A DNA stretch of 64,000 bases from Prototheca cutis. Lineage: Eukaryota; Chlorophyta; Trebouxiophyceae; Chlorellales; Chlorellaceae. Of this stretch, positions 21,247-33,013 are shown one piece after another. The position numbers and the translations under genes are program-made. The notes under the pieces were generated by a model. It worked only from the letters and a program-made list of their open reading frames with translations, had not been told where the DNA came from and made no database searches. Where the stretch lies: assembly GCA_002897115.2 (NCBI GenBank), contig BCIH01000003.1, forward strand, positions 1,539,425 to 1,603,424, written 5' to 3'. Position 1 is the first letter of the stretch, and each line of letters opens with the position of its first letter.

Positions 21247-22638
21247 CAGCGAGTGCAGGCTAAATTTTTGGCTGGAAGGGGGCAAGAGCAGACCCTGCGT
21301 GTATGCATGCGCAGTGAAGCTGGGATAACATTTGTGCTGTCGCACTTCTCACTCGAATGATTCCATCACATCGCTTCCGGGCAGCAGCGAGATGATTCCA
21401 GGACCACAGTAAAGCCCACCTTGTCCAAGATGCACCTTCGACATCTGGACCCTGAGCGTGCACAGGACTTTTGGTCTGCCTGTTCATTTCTTCTGACATT
21501 CAGATCATCTTACAAGCAGCAATCAAGAACTGGCTGTACCACCAGTTCAGATGATCCTATCGATTTGGAATTGCGTTACAACGGTCTCTATTATGCGGGC
21601 ACTCGTGCATTGTCATGGGTCGCACGCCCCTGTTGGGTGAGCAAGGGGATGAACTCTGAGTAGCTTCCCAGAGGCTTGCAACCAGAAGGCATGCTCACAA
21701 AAGACTCTGACCCGCTCCAACCCTCCATAACATAAGCCACTTGGCTGGCGCGGGTTTTTCTATATTGGCACAAGGTACATGGACATCTGATGATGTTTGC
21801 TTCTCCTTTCTGGTTGCTGCCTCCCCTCGCAAGGTGTCCTTGGGTTGTTGCAGGCTGGTCCTCAACGCAGCTCATGTGACTTGAAGTCTGTTACCCACTC
21901 TGACCCCAAAGCACCAGCGCTGAAGGCCCTGAAACAGATGCTTCCAGAGGGGGTCGGCAGCCAACAGGATCCAGTACCCGCGATGGGTCTGGTTGCCCAG
22001 CGTCTTCTTTGCAGACGAAGTTGGATGGACATTGTGCGAGGAAATAATCATGCGGGCAATTTAAAACGACCGTCCATGCACTCAAGGGATTTGAGAGCTG
22101 GACATTCGCACTCCTACCAACCATTGCCGCTTCTCCATAAGACATGGAGATGCTCTGTGCCTCCACGAAATCACCGCAGAACAACAATGTGCATAAAGGA
22201 GCAGCGTAGCCATCAGAGTTCCGTACCTTCTGCGGCACAGAAAAGATAGGCCAACCAGGTGGTAAGTTGGCCTCATATTGGCCCAAAGGTAGCTGCGACC
22301 TCATGAAGACTAGCACCTACATCCGCTTGTTAAGTTTTGTCCCTCACAAGTTGTGCCTGTTTTGTCTTCGTTGGGCTTGCCTTCAAAACGACTCCTGTAG
22401 TCGGTACTCAACCGGGCCCTTTGCGGCAAATGATCAACGGAGCAGGGTACGATGATTATCAGATGGAATGTCCCACATCCCTGTTCTACTACCAGACTTG
22501 TAGCTCTGTGAATGCCAGAGCGAGTGGCTAAGGATCAATGCGTGCGGTCTGGCTTCATTCAATAGAGATGCAGTCAACCTATCAGAGTGTAAGAACGTCA
22601 CAAAATCAAGCCTGATTCAACGCATAGTGTAGCTCTTG

Positions 22639-22679
22639 ATCCTGTCCGATGGCGCACCTTTTCTCGGTGCGGACAGGAT
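22639..22679. other. Strong hairpin in the gene-poor tract
   Basis: Nine perfect base pairs (22639-22647 with 22671-22679), then five inner pairs (GCACC 22654-22658 with GGTGC 22666-22670), with a six-nucleotide bulge on the 5' side and a seven-nucleotide loop. It is not followed by a T run. Confidence 0.5.
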
Positions 22680-25600
22680 GTTCAGGAGTCTACACAGTAA
22701 GGTCCACAGTAGAGCGTACACATGCAAGGCGTTGGGAAATAGCGCACTGCTCTAGAGTATGAAGTGTCCATGCGCTTCAAATATTCCTGAAAGAGCCTCA
22801 AAGCTCTAGCCTGTGCAGAGCGCTTCCATGCATACTTTGGATACAAACATGGAGCAAGAACAAAACCCGTCCGCGCATTGATGGATGGATTAAATAAATA
22901 CCTTCCACGTGTGAAGTCGACCCATGGAAATGTTGGCCTGTGGACAATACAGGAATGCGATGTCCAGTGGCTATAACTTCTGATCTCTCACTGTGGTACC
23001 TAATTGACTTCTCAAAGCAAATATGATAAGATACTGTTGCAATTGTCAGCACTCTTTAGAATCATCACGATTTATTGGTGGGGCATTCCCCAGGACAAGG
23101 ATTCCAATCATATTTGGTTGGGGCAGGGCCGGACAATGGAGAATGCTCCCTGGAACCTCTCCAGCCATGCTGCTAATTGACTAAAATAGTTCGAACGAAT
23201 ACGCTCAACATTCTCTCCTTGTCTTCGAGGATAGAGTGACTCCCCAGCCGAGAATTATTGATCAAGGGTTTTGGTGCATCAGGGCGTCGTCCACATTGCG
23301 CTTTTGGATGTGAATTGTCGCTCCGCACGACGAAGCATGAACATTGGGAGTGACCAATCTCATTTTACTGGCACCATCCCCGGACAACGTGGGCTTCCAG
23401 TATGCATCGTCCCATCGGGATATTCATATCAGGATCACCCTTCCCTCCGGAAGGAGAAAGTTTGCTGATCATGTGAATGACATGTCCTGTATTTTCCAAG
23501 GAGTGAGCAGAGTTACGCTAAACCGCCGTTGAGTCGCAGCTCACAGATCTTGATGCCAGTGAAGTGGGCGCACAATTCACAAAGAGAGCAGCATCTGGAC
23601 CCCGTTACTCTTTGCCCAGGACCAAACAGTGCAGGAATCCTTGTTATGCAGGAAAGGCAAGATCTCCAGGAACTGCTGTTCCGATGACTGGTACAGTATC
23701 TGCTAATGAACACAACTGTCGGCATTCATGAAGACATTGGATGGAAGATTTTTCACGGAAGGGATGCCTCATCTGTCAACTCCAGGCTGTGATTTTTGCG
23801 CCTATTCTTTTATAAATACTGCACTGCGCCCGATAACTATGCCGCACGGGTAGTGAAGTAGTTCTCGTTAGGACCAAGTACACGGAACTCCGACGAAGAG
23901 TAAACGTCCTTATGGTTGTTCTTTTGACTTTGCAAGTGCCTAACAGCTTGATTTACAGGAGCCTGTCCCAAAGCGCAACCAACGTAGCCCATTATTACAC
24001 TTTGCGTCCACCAGATACCTTCTATGCATGCAGGTATTCATCAGCTAACTGTCAAACTACCTCTCTGCAGAAACACAAGACCTACTCACAATCTTTCTCG
24101 GGGCGTTATCAGCCCGAAGATGGAATATCATTCTGGGGCAGCGGTGCCAATGATAAGCTGTAGACACAACCTGGGATGGGGCCCACTTCGCATTTCAAGG
24201 GAAGTGCGAGACGTCATGTCTTACATACGTAAATGTGCTTTTTGGACTATCCCAAGACTTGCAACTGCAGACTGTGTCCCTCGGCAGCGAGCACAGTAGT
24301 TGTAGACGACTCTCTTCTTGTTCTGAGAATCTCATGCCCATACATAATAGTTGGCAATATTTGCATCCGAGGATAGCCCAAGATGGCACATTTGTTATGA
24401 GCAAGGATAGGTCTATTTCATCTGAAAGTCGGGACGGGCACGGGTAGAACCTGGCACCACCCCTCACTGGGACATGTCATGCAGCTGGCAGAGTCGTTTC
24501 ACGGGTACAGCCTAATTGCTCTGATTGATAACATGAACCCTGCTGCACGCTGGACCACTCACATCTGCCGAAACCTTCCTGCGGTAGTCATTGGCTATGT
24601 TCCATCTTAAGGCAGGAACGAGCGTTCCCGCTGGATAGTTGTAGTTTATGATTTTTGTGCGAGAACTGACAGTTCATCATGCGCAGAGCATGAATGCGAT
24701 GTGCTCGCTTACAACGTCAACGCGTCCAATGCCATCGAGGATTGTACTCGCATCTTGCCCAGCAGTAAGCTCTGGAAGGAAGTGTACTATACCACCACCG
24801 TTGGCAGCAGATGGACGTACATGTTGCAAGCATGTGTAGGTTTGGGTCACTTCCACTCGCGGATTCCTGCGGGGCATCATTCTCAATTGTGGGAGAGCCA
24901 AGATGTGCGGCAATAACGACGTCTTGGAGGTTAGCGGGAGCCTCGACATCGTCCTCAGGGGACAGAAAATGGATCTTATGTTGCTGATGCCAGTAGTTCG
25001 AGCTCCAAAGGCTTTATGACAAAGGGATGTTTGTCATGCACTATATTTCGGGGAATAGAGAATACACGCCTTATTTCTGAACCCAAATTGGACAGGAGTG
25101 TTGCCGGAGAACATGATCAAGGAACAAGATAAGTGTCTGTGAGGCACCACAGCATCAATGGTGACTCGTCTTCCACTGCGTTGCATTGTAGGATAAAATC
25201 TGAAGCACAGGATTGCCCACAGGTATTCAATCCTAAAGCACGGCCCGGCATCCTGTTTGACTGAGGGAATCATTGGTTATTCTCCGATCAGGTTTCACTC
25301 AGAGCATGTCATCCAATTGTAATGGAGTGGGACTTGGAAGGACGGGCGAGGTGCAAGCGAAGCATTGACCAACAGGACTGGCACTCCTCTGCAGTGTTGC
25401 TCGTGGCCGTCATGAACGGGACACCAGAATAACCATTGGCCGCAGAAGTGACCTCAGTGATTTCATCGTCGTCTGTTTGTGGTGAACATATTCTATAAGT
25501 CATGCCCAATACTCCGTTACTACGTACTAACACATACCAGGAGAGAATCCCTTGTGAGGAGACAGCGTGAGCCACCATTCGTTCGCCAGAGACAAAAGGC

Positions 25601-26585
25601 TTTCAATCAATCCTGTTTATCCCCTACCGGAATTCACTGGCGCAGACATTGCTCTGCCGAACAATCGCGAGGGGTTGTTTGTATACTGTGGGTGGCTCTG
25701 TTGTGCCTAGTCTTCGAAAGGAAAGGCGGCTTCGATGGAGTGCAACTCCGCTCCATGTAATCACGGTATTCTTCCATATCAACTATCATTCATCTGATTG
25801 TTGAATAGAGTCGGCCAGGTGCCCCCTCGTTTGTGAGGTTGGTTGCCAGCAGGCAGTTTTCAATGGCAGTCACAGGGCCACGGTCACATCAGCAAATGGT
25901 TCACAAGCCATCACCTCTCCCGTCCGAACTACTACGCAGCTGAAACACATGGCAGCAAAGACTTCGATTGTCTTGTGATATGCTGGAACAGCAGGAGGTG
26001 GAGTTCCAAGCTTACTCAATTTGGCGACGCGTTCCACCCTCCGCAACAAGATTTTGAACCGTGTCACGCCTCCTGGCTGAGAGGGTAATTCGTGGAGCCT
26101 GCACAACGTGCATATAACGAGATGCAGTTGTGCTGTTCAGCAAACTCTTGCAGTGCATCTCCCACTCCAGCTCCACGCCATGGGTTCCAGCCCAAGGGAA
26201 TCTTCGCACTCCAGAGCCCTCCTGATGTCCCGTAAGTAATTTGTTTGAAGCAAGAATAGATGTGTATAGATCAACAAGCAGGAATCAAAGAGTTGTCATG
26301 GCCATATGGATGTGCATTCCGCAAGTCCAACACAGTCATGTGTGACAGGGGGGCTGCAGGGAGCCTGAGGCCAGATCAGTTTGATTCCATGACGTGAGGA
26401 CCGTCCAGACGACTCGATCTGCCAGAGACCGTGTTCGTATCGGGGTTGACACCCAGCAGCTTATAACGCACATTCATGACTATTTTTATGAAATAATGCC
26501 ACTGTCCTCAAGTTTGACCGACCGGGGGGGATTCCCCGGCTAGGTTTCGAGCCTCAGGGCATCCTTGACTGGCCGAATCGTTGCC

Positions 26586-27579
26586 ATGGCCACGCTTGTC
26601 TTCAAGGTGTTCGCTCTGACCATCAGGACAGTCTCGAAGCCGCTTGCCGCCAGGCTAAACAAGACGTTGCTGTCGCATCAGACAGCAAGGGACCATTTGG
26701 TGCGCATCGCCAATGTGAGTTCCGTGATCCAGACATGCAAGGACTGCACGACTCAGTACCTGCCCTGAACAGGTGGGCCCGACCATGCCGATACGTCACA
26801 ATCCTTTGACTATCGAGACAAACCCTATCATTTTCTCAGGCCATGCACCGGGCGGAAGTTCGCCTGACTAGGGCTGCTGAGGGAAAGTCCAGCAGAGTTT
26901 TCATTGCTGACATGGCTGAAGAGCATGCCCTTGAAGTCGTCTCAAAGGTGGTCACGGAGACCATACTATATTCGGTGAGACGAGGGCGTTGGTTTTGGAC
27001 GTTGGCATGCTGGGATCAGGCTGCTTCATAATCGGAACATTGCCCGTTGCACGATTTTGTCTGTTCTCGGGCGCAGCTGCGGCGCAAGCAACATCTGCAG
27101 AGAGACCCGAGGGAGTGTTCCATCAACCCCATTCGAAACAATGTGCAGACTGCACTGGGCTTGCTGTTGCTGGAGCAGAATCGGAAGGCAAAGGACGATG
27201 CGGCAAAGAAGGAAGAATCCTNGAAGGAAAAGGCAAGAATTGAGAGACTGGATCAATGGCATACCGGCGTCGAATTGGTGAGCAGGATTGGCGCTGGCGA
27301 TGGGGCAGGGAGTGAGGGCTTCTGTCTGTGCAGCTGCATTCACTCTGGTCACTGGAACCGTCCGGACGTGGACGGTGCCGTAAGGGCATTTAAAGTTTGC
27401 CGGCGTCCATGGCCACAGCGTGCACACCTCGCCGGCAAACCTTGGTTATGCAGAGGATGACAAGGATAACCAGTGATCTTGAAGTGGCAATGAAGTCGAT
27501 GGAGGAGCGACTCGCAAGGATTGAGGCACTGATGGAGCAGCCAGAAACTCCCAAGAAGTTTTCCTGGTCCTTCCGATAG
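26586..27579 (+). CDS. OPA3: OPA3-like protein (172 aa, four exons)
   Basis: Exons: 26586-26714, 26840-26974, 27149-27277 and 27454-27579; all phase 0, 173 codons including stop. The N-terminus MATLVFKVFALTIRTVSKPLAARLN matches the conserved OPA3 start (hydrophobic stretch, then SKP-x-A-x-R-x-K/N). Exon 2 has HRAEVRLTRAAEGKS and the region before the family's second hydrophobic segment. Exon 3 starts TALGLLLLEQNRKAKDDAAK, the hydrophobic-to-charged transition typical of OPA3. The tail is a short coiled coil (EVAMKSMEERLARIEALME). OPA3 proteins act at the mitochondrial membrane, affecting morphology and lipid metabolism. An ambiguous base at 27222 falls within a Ser/Lys-rich codon run. Length is in the usual range. 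Confidence 0.82.
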
Positions 27580-27979
27580 CAATGAACCCCTGCTGCCAAC
27601 GCTTGCCTGTCTTTGATGGAATGCCTCAGCTTTGTTGAATTTCTTATATTATCTGATAGGGGAATCAGACGCAAATGCTAGATTCACTCCCGGCAAATTA
27701 GAACATTGATTGGCTGCCAGCCGCTGTACACTGGTGCCGGAGGGTGGGCCTTCCGGGGACCCTGCAGTGACGAACACCTCATCAGGGATGACCTCCTCGT
27801 CCACAGTAGAGCGCCGTCAAATTTTTTGCTCCACAAACCGTCTTTAATTGGGAACATAATCGACCTGCTCATCGCTCGTCGTGCGCCTGCGACCATCGTG
27901 TGCTGCATACCCCATCGACATCGTCTCAGCGGGGTTGGTCAGGCGCTGCAGAGGATAAGCGCCCACCCGCTTCGTCGCG
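27580..27979. other. Intergenic, no gene recognised
   Basis: 400 bp between the OPA3-like and EMC5-like genes, both plus strand. One open frame crosses it into the EMC5 first exon, but in a different frame from the gene. Nothing further was seen. Confidence 0.5.
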
Positions 27980-28558
27980 ATGGCTTTCAAAGCACTACCA
28001 AAGCTGATGGTGTTGATATCGCTGGCGCTTATTGTGGCGACAGGCGTTCAGATCATTCGATGTGAGCAGGCGCACTCGATCCATGCTTTGGGCAGCGGTG
28101 GGAGGGCGGCCATGCATCTCTGATTCCTCTCACTGGCGCACCTCTCGACACTGGTTTGTGCAGACCGGGAGACCCTGAAGATGGAGCAGCTAGAGTTCAC
28201 GGGTCTGCCAGCAGGGTTGCTTGTCAAGCTTGCCGTTGCCGCCGTGGTGGGCCTGCTTGGCGGCATTCAGTTCTGGGGCAAGTTTATTCCCATTCGCGTT
28301 GCTGACAACCCCAGGTGCGTACAGGATTGCAGTTGGTAGGCCCTGACTGGAGGGAGATGTGGCTGCTGTGAGATGCGAGGGGGATGTGGCAGCCAGTGCT
28401 CACCAGGCCCGTTCACCAGCCGAACGTTGCCGAATGTGCGCAGGTCCACCGTTATTCGGCCAGCGAGACCCGACTTTGTGGCATTTAACAGCAGAGCTAA
28501 GCTGTTTTCCAGTTTGCCACATGCACGTGCTGCAGCTCCCGTCCCTGTCATTCGATAG
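27980..28558 (+). CDS. EMC5: ER membrane protein complex subunit 5 / MMGT-like (115 aa, three exons)
   Basis: Exons 27980-28061, 28164-28314 and 28444-28558 join in phase to 116 codons including stop. Two transmembrane helices are visible: residues ~8-25 (LMVLISLALIVATGVQII) and ~45-63 (LLVKLAVAAVVGLLGGIQF). After the second helix comes GKFIPIRV, then RPDFVAFNSRAKLF, corresponding to the 'FN.RG' motif near the end of EMC5 proteins. The EMC inserts tail-anchored and some multipass proteins into the ER membrane; EMC5 is a core membrane subunit. Length (~105-130 aa) and the two-helix layout fit. EMC7 is encoded about 28 kb away in this window. Confidence 0.8.
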
Positions 28559-29131
28559 GCCCACCCGGAACCCTTTGGCTTGTTCATGTTTGGGATGCTG
28601 CTGCAACACGATCAGCCGCGAAGTTGTGGAAACGTGTTGTGGTAATGTTGAAGGTGCCTCGATAGTGAGGATTAAACCCCGTGGGGTGTCGACTCAAAAG
28701 GAGACATGATAGAACGCTCGATGGGAGGAGGGGCCGGTCGGTCTGGTGGTTTAACCAGCACGCTCACCGCAAGTGATGGGAGCGCTTTGCGAAAGGAGAC
28801 TTTTGCAGCATACCTGCATTGCTCGTCCGTTTCTACACGCACGATAGTACATTTCGAACGATCGAGAGGGAGTGGGGCAGGTGCCGTGTCGCGTGTTCCC
28901 GTCACGGTTCCAGATGGCAAGCTCGAGGCACACCACTGCCGGCCACGCCCACCCTCTTCCCTCGCAAGTCCCACGACCTCGAGCTTGGGGCAATTTCAAA
29001 GAGAACCCACCTTGCATAACAGTTCCGTTCGCTGAAATATTGACTCGTGCGGTCACTGTGCCGTGGGGAAGAGACTTTACTGTTAAGATTCGGTTGCGGT
29101 CGGCAGACTCGGGGCTCGAGCTCAAAACCCC
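28559..29131. other. Intergenic, no gene recognised
   Basis: About 570 bp upstream of the cyclin-like gene. Short ORFs occur on both strands but none has a motif or splice structure. It probably contains the promoter of the next gene. Confidence 0.45.
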
Positions 29132-30219
29132 ATGACAACCGGGGACACCTTTCAGCTCGCGTCCGATGGGGACAGCATGAGCAATGACATCGGTCATGTT
29201 TCGCAAAAGGAGTCTGTGATAGGAGCGGCCTTATTTTCGGCGCTCCCCGTGACGACAACCCCGCAGAGAGTGAGTTACCAGCTTCCGGACAGCGTGGAGG
29301 CCCTGCCGGCCCTTGGCCCATACCAGGCGCTCCTCCCCGGGGAGCACCCGAGCCGCTCTCGAGGACTTGCCTCGGTCTCACACCCACACGCCCTTGCTCT
29401 CGCAGAACCAAGAAGGCAAACGCCGCAGACTTACTCTGGGCAGTGAGCCCAGTGACACGCCTTGCAGCACCTGCGGTGCCAGCGATGGGGAAGAGGACGA
29501 TGAGGTGCTGCCCGCAGCACTCCTGGCCGTGCTGCGTGGCAAACTCACGCAGTGGTCTCTGAACCTGGTTCGTCTGCAACCCAAGGCGCGTCCCATTCTG
29601 TGGTGGCTCCCTGCAGGGGTAGCTGGGTCGAGACTGTAATCTGTGGGGACCCCGAGCCCGCTGGTGCGAGGACGAGGCAGCGGCCAGGACAATCCTGCAG
29701 ATTAGGATGCGATTGCTCGCGAGATGGGATCCTCACCTTCCGTTCTCTTGCAGGTCGTTGTGTCCGATTACTTGGTGGACGCAGGTCTGGCGCTCTTCCG
29801 GAACTTGCGTCGCCTGCAAGTAGCCAGCGCCGCGCTGGGTACGCTGCCAGTAGCCTACCTCATGAACGAGCACTATCTCCTCCACGACGCTATTGCCTGC
29901 TGGTGGCTTGCCATGAAGCACAGCAGCGTCAGGACTGCGGTGCCGAACAGGTGCGCAGGTTTTGGTGGGGATGCACATCGATTCCGTCTCGAGTGTCGGT
30001 GATCCTTGCGTTCCCCTGACGCTTGCATCCAAGCTTGGACACCCATTCACTACGGCCGACAGGCTGCTCAACTTCCCCTCCCATCCGTTGCACAGGACAC
30101 TCATGTGCCGAGCAACTGGTGCCTCCCCGGCACTCCTCACAGACAGAGAGCTCGCCGCGCTGGTCAGTCTGAACTGGCAGGTCAGCGGGCTGCTGCGCAA
30201 GAGCAACTTGTTGGAGTGA
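29132..30219 (+). CDS. Probable cyclin-fold protein (206 aa, four exons)
   Basis: Exons 29132-29269, 29406-29567, 29754-29950 and 30096-30219 give 207 codons including stop. The N-terminal half is acidic and Ser/Thr-rich. The C-terminal half resembles an N-terminal cyclin box: paired helices with HDAIACWWLAMKHSS, then LTDRELAALVSLNWQ, like the 'ACLWLA.K' and 'E.L.LL.W' helices of cyclins. It is short for a cyclin and the second fold is missing, so it may be a divergent PHO80-like or G1-type cyclin or a partial model. The donor of exon 2 (GTTCGT) is weak; another lies near 29619 and would lengthen the protein in frame. Confidence 0.55.
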
Positions 30220-30686
30220 GGACCCCTCTGCTGTGCGACGTTTTTGGCGTGGCCCCCCCCCCCCCCAAGCCCCCGTTCCAGTTTGCTTGCTAGCCAATGT
30301 CCTCGTGTCGCAGTTCCAAAGCCCCCAGAACACCAGCCTGTGACTTTGACTTTTATTCAGACCCGCGTTGTCCATATGCATGCCTCAAAACACCCTGCCT
30401 TGTGACTCCCTTGCTGTTGCCGTCCATACCATTTTTTTGGCCTACGGCAGCCCAGCCGCATCTGTATTCGCAATTCCACCCACCCCGATGGAGAGCATGC
30501 TGAAATGCATCGAGCAAAGCAGCACGCAGCTTGCTTTCCCGCTGCACCCACCATGGGGCCAGCTGCCCTTGCTCCCAGCAAGCTCGACCCCCCAAATCCA
30601 TGAAAAAGGCCAAGGAAAACTATGTAAAATAACATTTACACCATCGAACCTCAGGCCCAGTCCTTTCAAGCCTATTATTCCGATAT
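30220..30686. other. Intergenic with a 14-bp poly-C tract
   Basis: Convergent 3' ends of the cyclin-like and PDX2 genes. A run of 14 C lies at 30253-30266. No gene was seen. Confidence 0.6.
30636..30640 (-). promoter_or_regulatory. Candidate TGTAA poly(A) motif of PDX2
   Basis: TGTAA on the minus strand, about 47 nt past the PDX2 stop codon. Confidence 0.4.
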
Positions 30687-31790
30687 TCAGTGCTTGGGAA
30701 GGTCACGCGGCCGCCTGCTGCTGGCGGGCTCGGCTGCCACGGCCTGCTCCGGCCGCCGGCCATCGCCCCGCAGGGTCTTGCGCACCATGCCCGCGAACAG
30801 CGCGTGCCACCGCGTGTCGCCGACCAGCTCTGGATGGAAGGATGTAGCCAGTAGCTTGCCAGACCGGACGGCGACGATGACGGAGTCCGGCCGGTCGGCG
30901 TCCCGCTGCCGCTCCTCCTCGGTCAGGTGGTACTTCACCAGGACCTCCACACTCGGCCCCGCCGCAGTAATGGCGGGCGCCCGGATGAACACGGCCCTGA
31001 AATCAGAAGGGTTCTCCCCGGCTGGGCCGACGCCGCCACCCGACTCCAGCAGGCACGCCGGCGCCGGCAGCCGTGTCTCAAAGCTTTCCACCTGCGCCCC
31101 GAAAAAGTTGCGCGCCACGTCCACGTCCAGGCCACCCAACAGCGCCTGGCCGCCCTCCTTCATCCCGCTGGCACGGTCCGCCAGGAAGATCAGGCCCGCA
31201 CATGTGCCCCAGATGGGCTTGCCCTCGCTGCCCGCAAACCGCTGCAGCTCGGGGATGAGGCCCCACCGCTGGGCCACGAGGGCCATGGTCGTGCTCTCAC
31301 CGCCTGCACATCGACGTGTGTGGTTGTCATGGGGTGACACTTTGCGCGGGTTGGGTGGGAGTAAGGTGCTGAGGGGGTCACGGGAACGCAGGCCTCGTGC
31401 TTGCAGAGCAATGGCACCAGCCTCCTGCCGGATACCACGCCCTCCTGCATGGCTGATGCCAGTTTCCACACTTGCATGCAGGCACACATGCATGTAAGGC
31501 AGCATCATGGATGCATTAATGCATGCAGAATGTGAGTCTCATGGGTCTGTGAAGACTGTCAGAGTCTTCAACTCTGGCAACTGCCATGCCCCAGCCGTGC
31601 AGTGCATGTGGCAAGGGTTTGTGTTCCACACCACACCTGGGATGATGAGTCCGTCCACACTGTCCAGCTGCTCCTTGGTCCGAACTTCAATGGCTTCCAC
31701 CCCTGGCAGAGACTGCAGGCTTGTAATGTGTTCCCTGAAGGCACCCTGCAAAGCCAGGACGCCGATGCGGCATGGCTTGTCCACCGCCAT
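30687..31790 (-). CDS. PDX2: Pyridoxal 5'-phosphate synthase glutaminase subunit (256 aa, two exons)
   Basis: Releases ammonia from glutamine for the PDX1 subunit, which makes vitamin B6. Exons 31637-31790 and 30687-31303 join in phase within PGG/EST. The class-I glutaminase parts are all present: [13 protein letters not shown] at the start, the PGGESTTM loop formed across the splice, the nucleophile in [23 protein letters not shown], and the His/Glu pair in SFHPEL. The ATG at 31790 ([16 protein letters not shown]) is the first true ATG; the frame stays open further upstream but only from non-ATG codons. The C-terminal ~30 residues are a basic extension beyond the usual enzyme. The cognate PDX1 gene is not in the window. 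Confidence 0.93.
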
Positions 31791-32039
31791 TCCAAGCTCG
31801 GGCACAGGAGTGAGGAACTCTGGAGACAACTGAGAAGGCGCGCCCGGCCTCTCTGAGTTTTCTTCGTTAAGCAAAACTGTGCAAAATGATATGCAACAAT
31901 TGGGGAGAGGATACAATCATTCTGGGGAGATTCTTTTGCATTGATATCTCTCGCGGACTTGCCATGCCCACCCGCGGGTTCTTTTGTAAGCTGCGTTGGT
32001 TGTACATGTGGTGAAATTATCGACCGGATGCCAAGAAGG

Positions 32040-32140
32040 GTCGATGTAGTATAACGGTCAGTATACGTGCCTGTCAATTGGTACTGTGGTGCTCACTCCT
32101 ACGGGACGCACGTGATCCGGGTTCGATTCCCGGCATCGGC
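32040..32140 (+). tRNA. trnD-GUC: tRNA-Asp(GTC) with a 30-nt intron
   Basis: The 7-bp acceptor stem pairs 32040-32046 with 32134-32140 (one G-T pair). The anticodon stem CGTGC/GCACG encloses loop C-T-G-T-C-A-C with anticodon GTC. The T arm is CCGGG-TTCGATT-CCCGG. A 30-nt insert sits after position 37, the canonical place for a nuclear tRNA intron. A T run follows directly (about 32145-32150), acting as an RNA polymerase III terminator. It lies in the space between the divergent PDX2 and UDP-glucose dehydrogenase genes. Confidence 0.93.
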
Positions 32141-33013
32141 GAAACCTTTTTTGGGTGGGTCAACTTTTTTTGGCCTCCGTGCTTTGTGTTGACACTTGCA
32201 GTTAACTAACCAATCATAGAGCCGCTTTGGCTAGAGGCAACTGCATCTTTTAGATCCCAGATGCCACAGTCTTGTGATGTACCATCAATCCCCACATGGA
32301 CCAAGACTCAACGATCCCCACCGGTGTCAGCATGCATGGCATTTCGCTTTCTCTGGTCAACTGTGATCGTTGATGGTGCTCCACTGCCAAACAGAGGATT
32401 AGCGCATGACAGCGTGGCCCCACGGTGGTTCAGTAGCTTCTGTCCTGTCGCATCCAGAGCTGGCATTTCTTGCAGCAGCATGCATGAGAAGATATCCCGC
32501 AAGTTGGTGTCGTTTGTGTGGGGCATGCAGCTCAGAACACCAGTCCATCGTCCCCCCGGAGATGGCAGCCCAGACGCTGTGCAGGTATGAGATGATCCTG
32601 ACCTCCAAGGAACAGGCCTGCCTGCTACGCTGCCATGCACAGGAGAGCATTCCCAGTCGAAGACGAGTTGAGAACAACAATATTTTGCTTGTCAAAATGT
32701 GGAATGTAGGAAGGGTTGAACGATCAGCTGTCCGTTAGTCATCGCGATCACTCCGGTCCGCTGAGGCGGGACTGTGCCCCGGCCACGGAGTCGAGGCAGG
32801 AACTGCACTTTCCGGTAAAGGTCGCCAGAGAGCAAATCTGCAATAGAAAGGCGCGGACCAGGACGGAACACCTCGGCATTTCATAGTTGACTCTTTTAAA
32901 GCATTTAATTACACCTTTTGCTCCGCCAAGGCGTACAGAGCTATTCTCCCTCCTATTGGTACCTCGTCCAAGAGGGCATCCTCAGCGCCGGTCCTGTCCG
33001 CGGCAAACTCATC
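32141..33013. other. Intergenic, no gene recognised
   Basis: 870 bp between tRNA-Asp and UDP-glucose dehydrogenase. It includes two T runs just after the tRNA (Pol III termination). Short overlapping ORFs on both strands lack motifs. The last 200 bp should carry the UGD promoter. Confidence 0.5.

Larger units (their letters stand above)
21153..26585. other. 5.4-kb low-GC tract without a supported gene
   Basis: Base composition falls visibly below that of the flanking exons, and only short ORFs occur (longest ~150 codons, with overlapping open frames on both strands at 21797-22316). Several frames look protein-like and some end at plausible splice donors (for example 23344-23519 followed by an acceptor near 23541), but none shows a family motif. 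I could not join them into one gene with consistent phases. A TGTAA at 21242 probably serves the kinase gene upstream. The tract may be a fast-evolving gene, a long noncoding RNA or decayed foreign DNA. Confidence 0.4.

Noticed and set aside
30694..31497. 267-codon plus-strand ORF
   Set aside because: Antisense to PDX2, which has a complete catalytic triad in the minus frame.
31791..31916. N-terminal extension of PDX2
   Set aside because: The frame is open, but its first codon is TTG rather than ATG; the first ATG is at 31790, immediately before the conserved domain.
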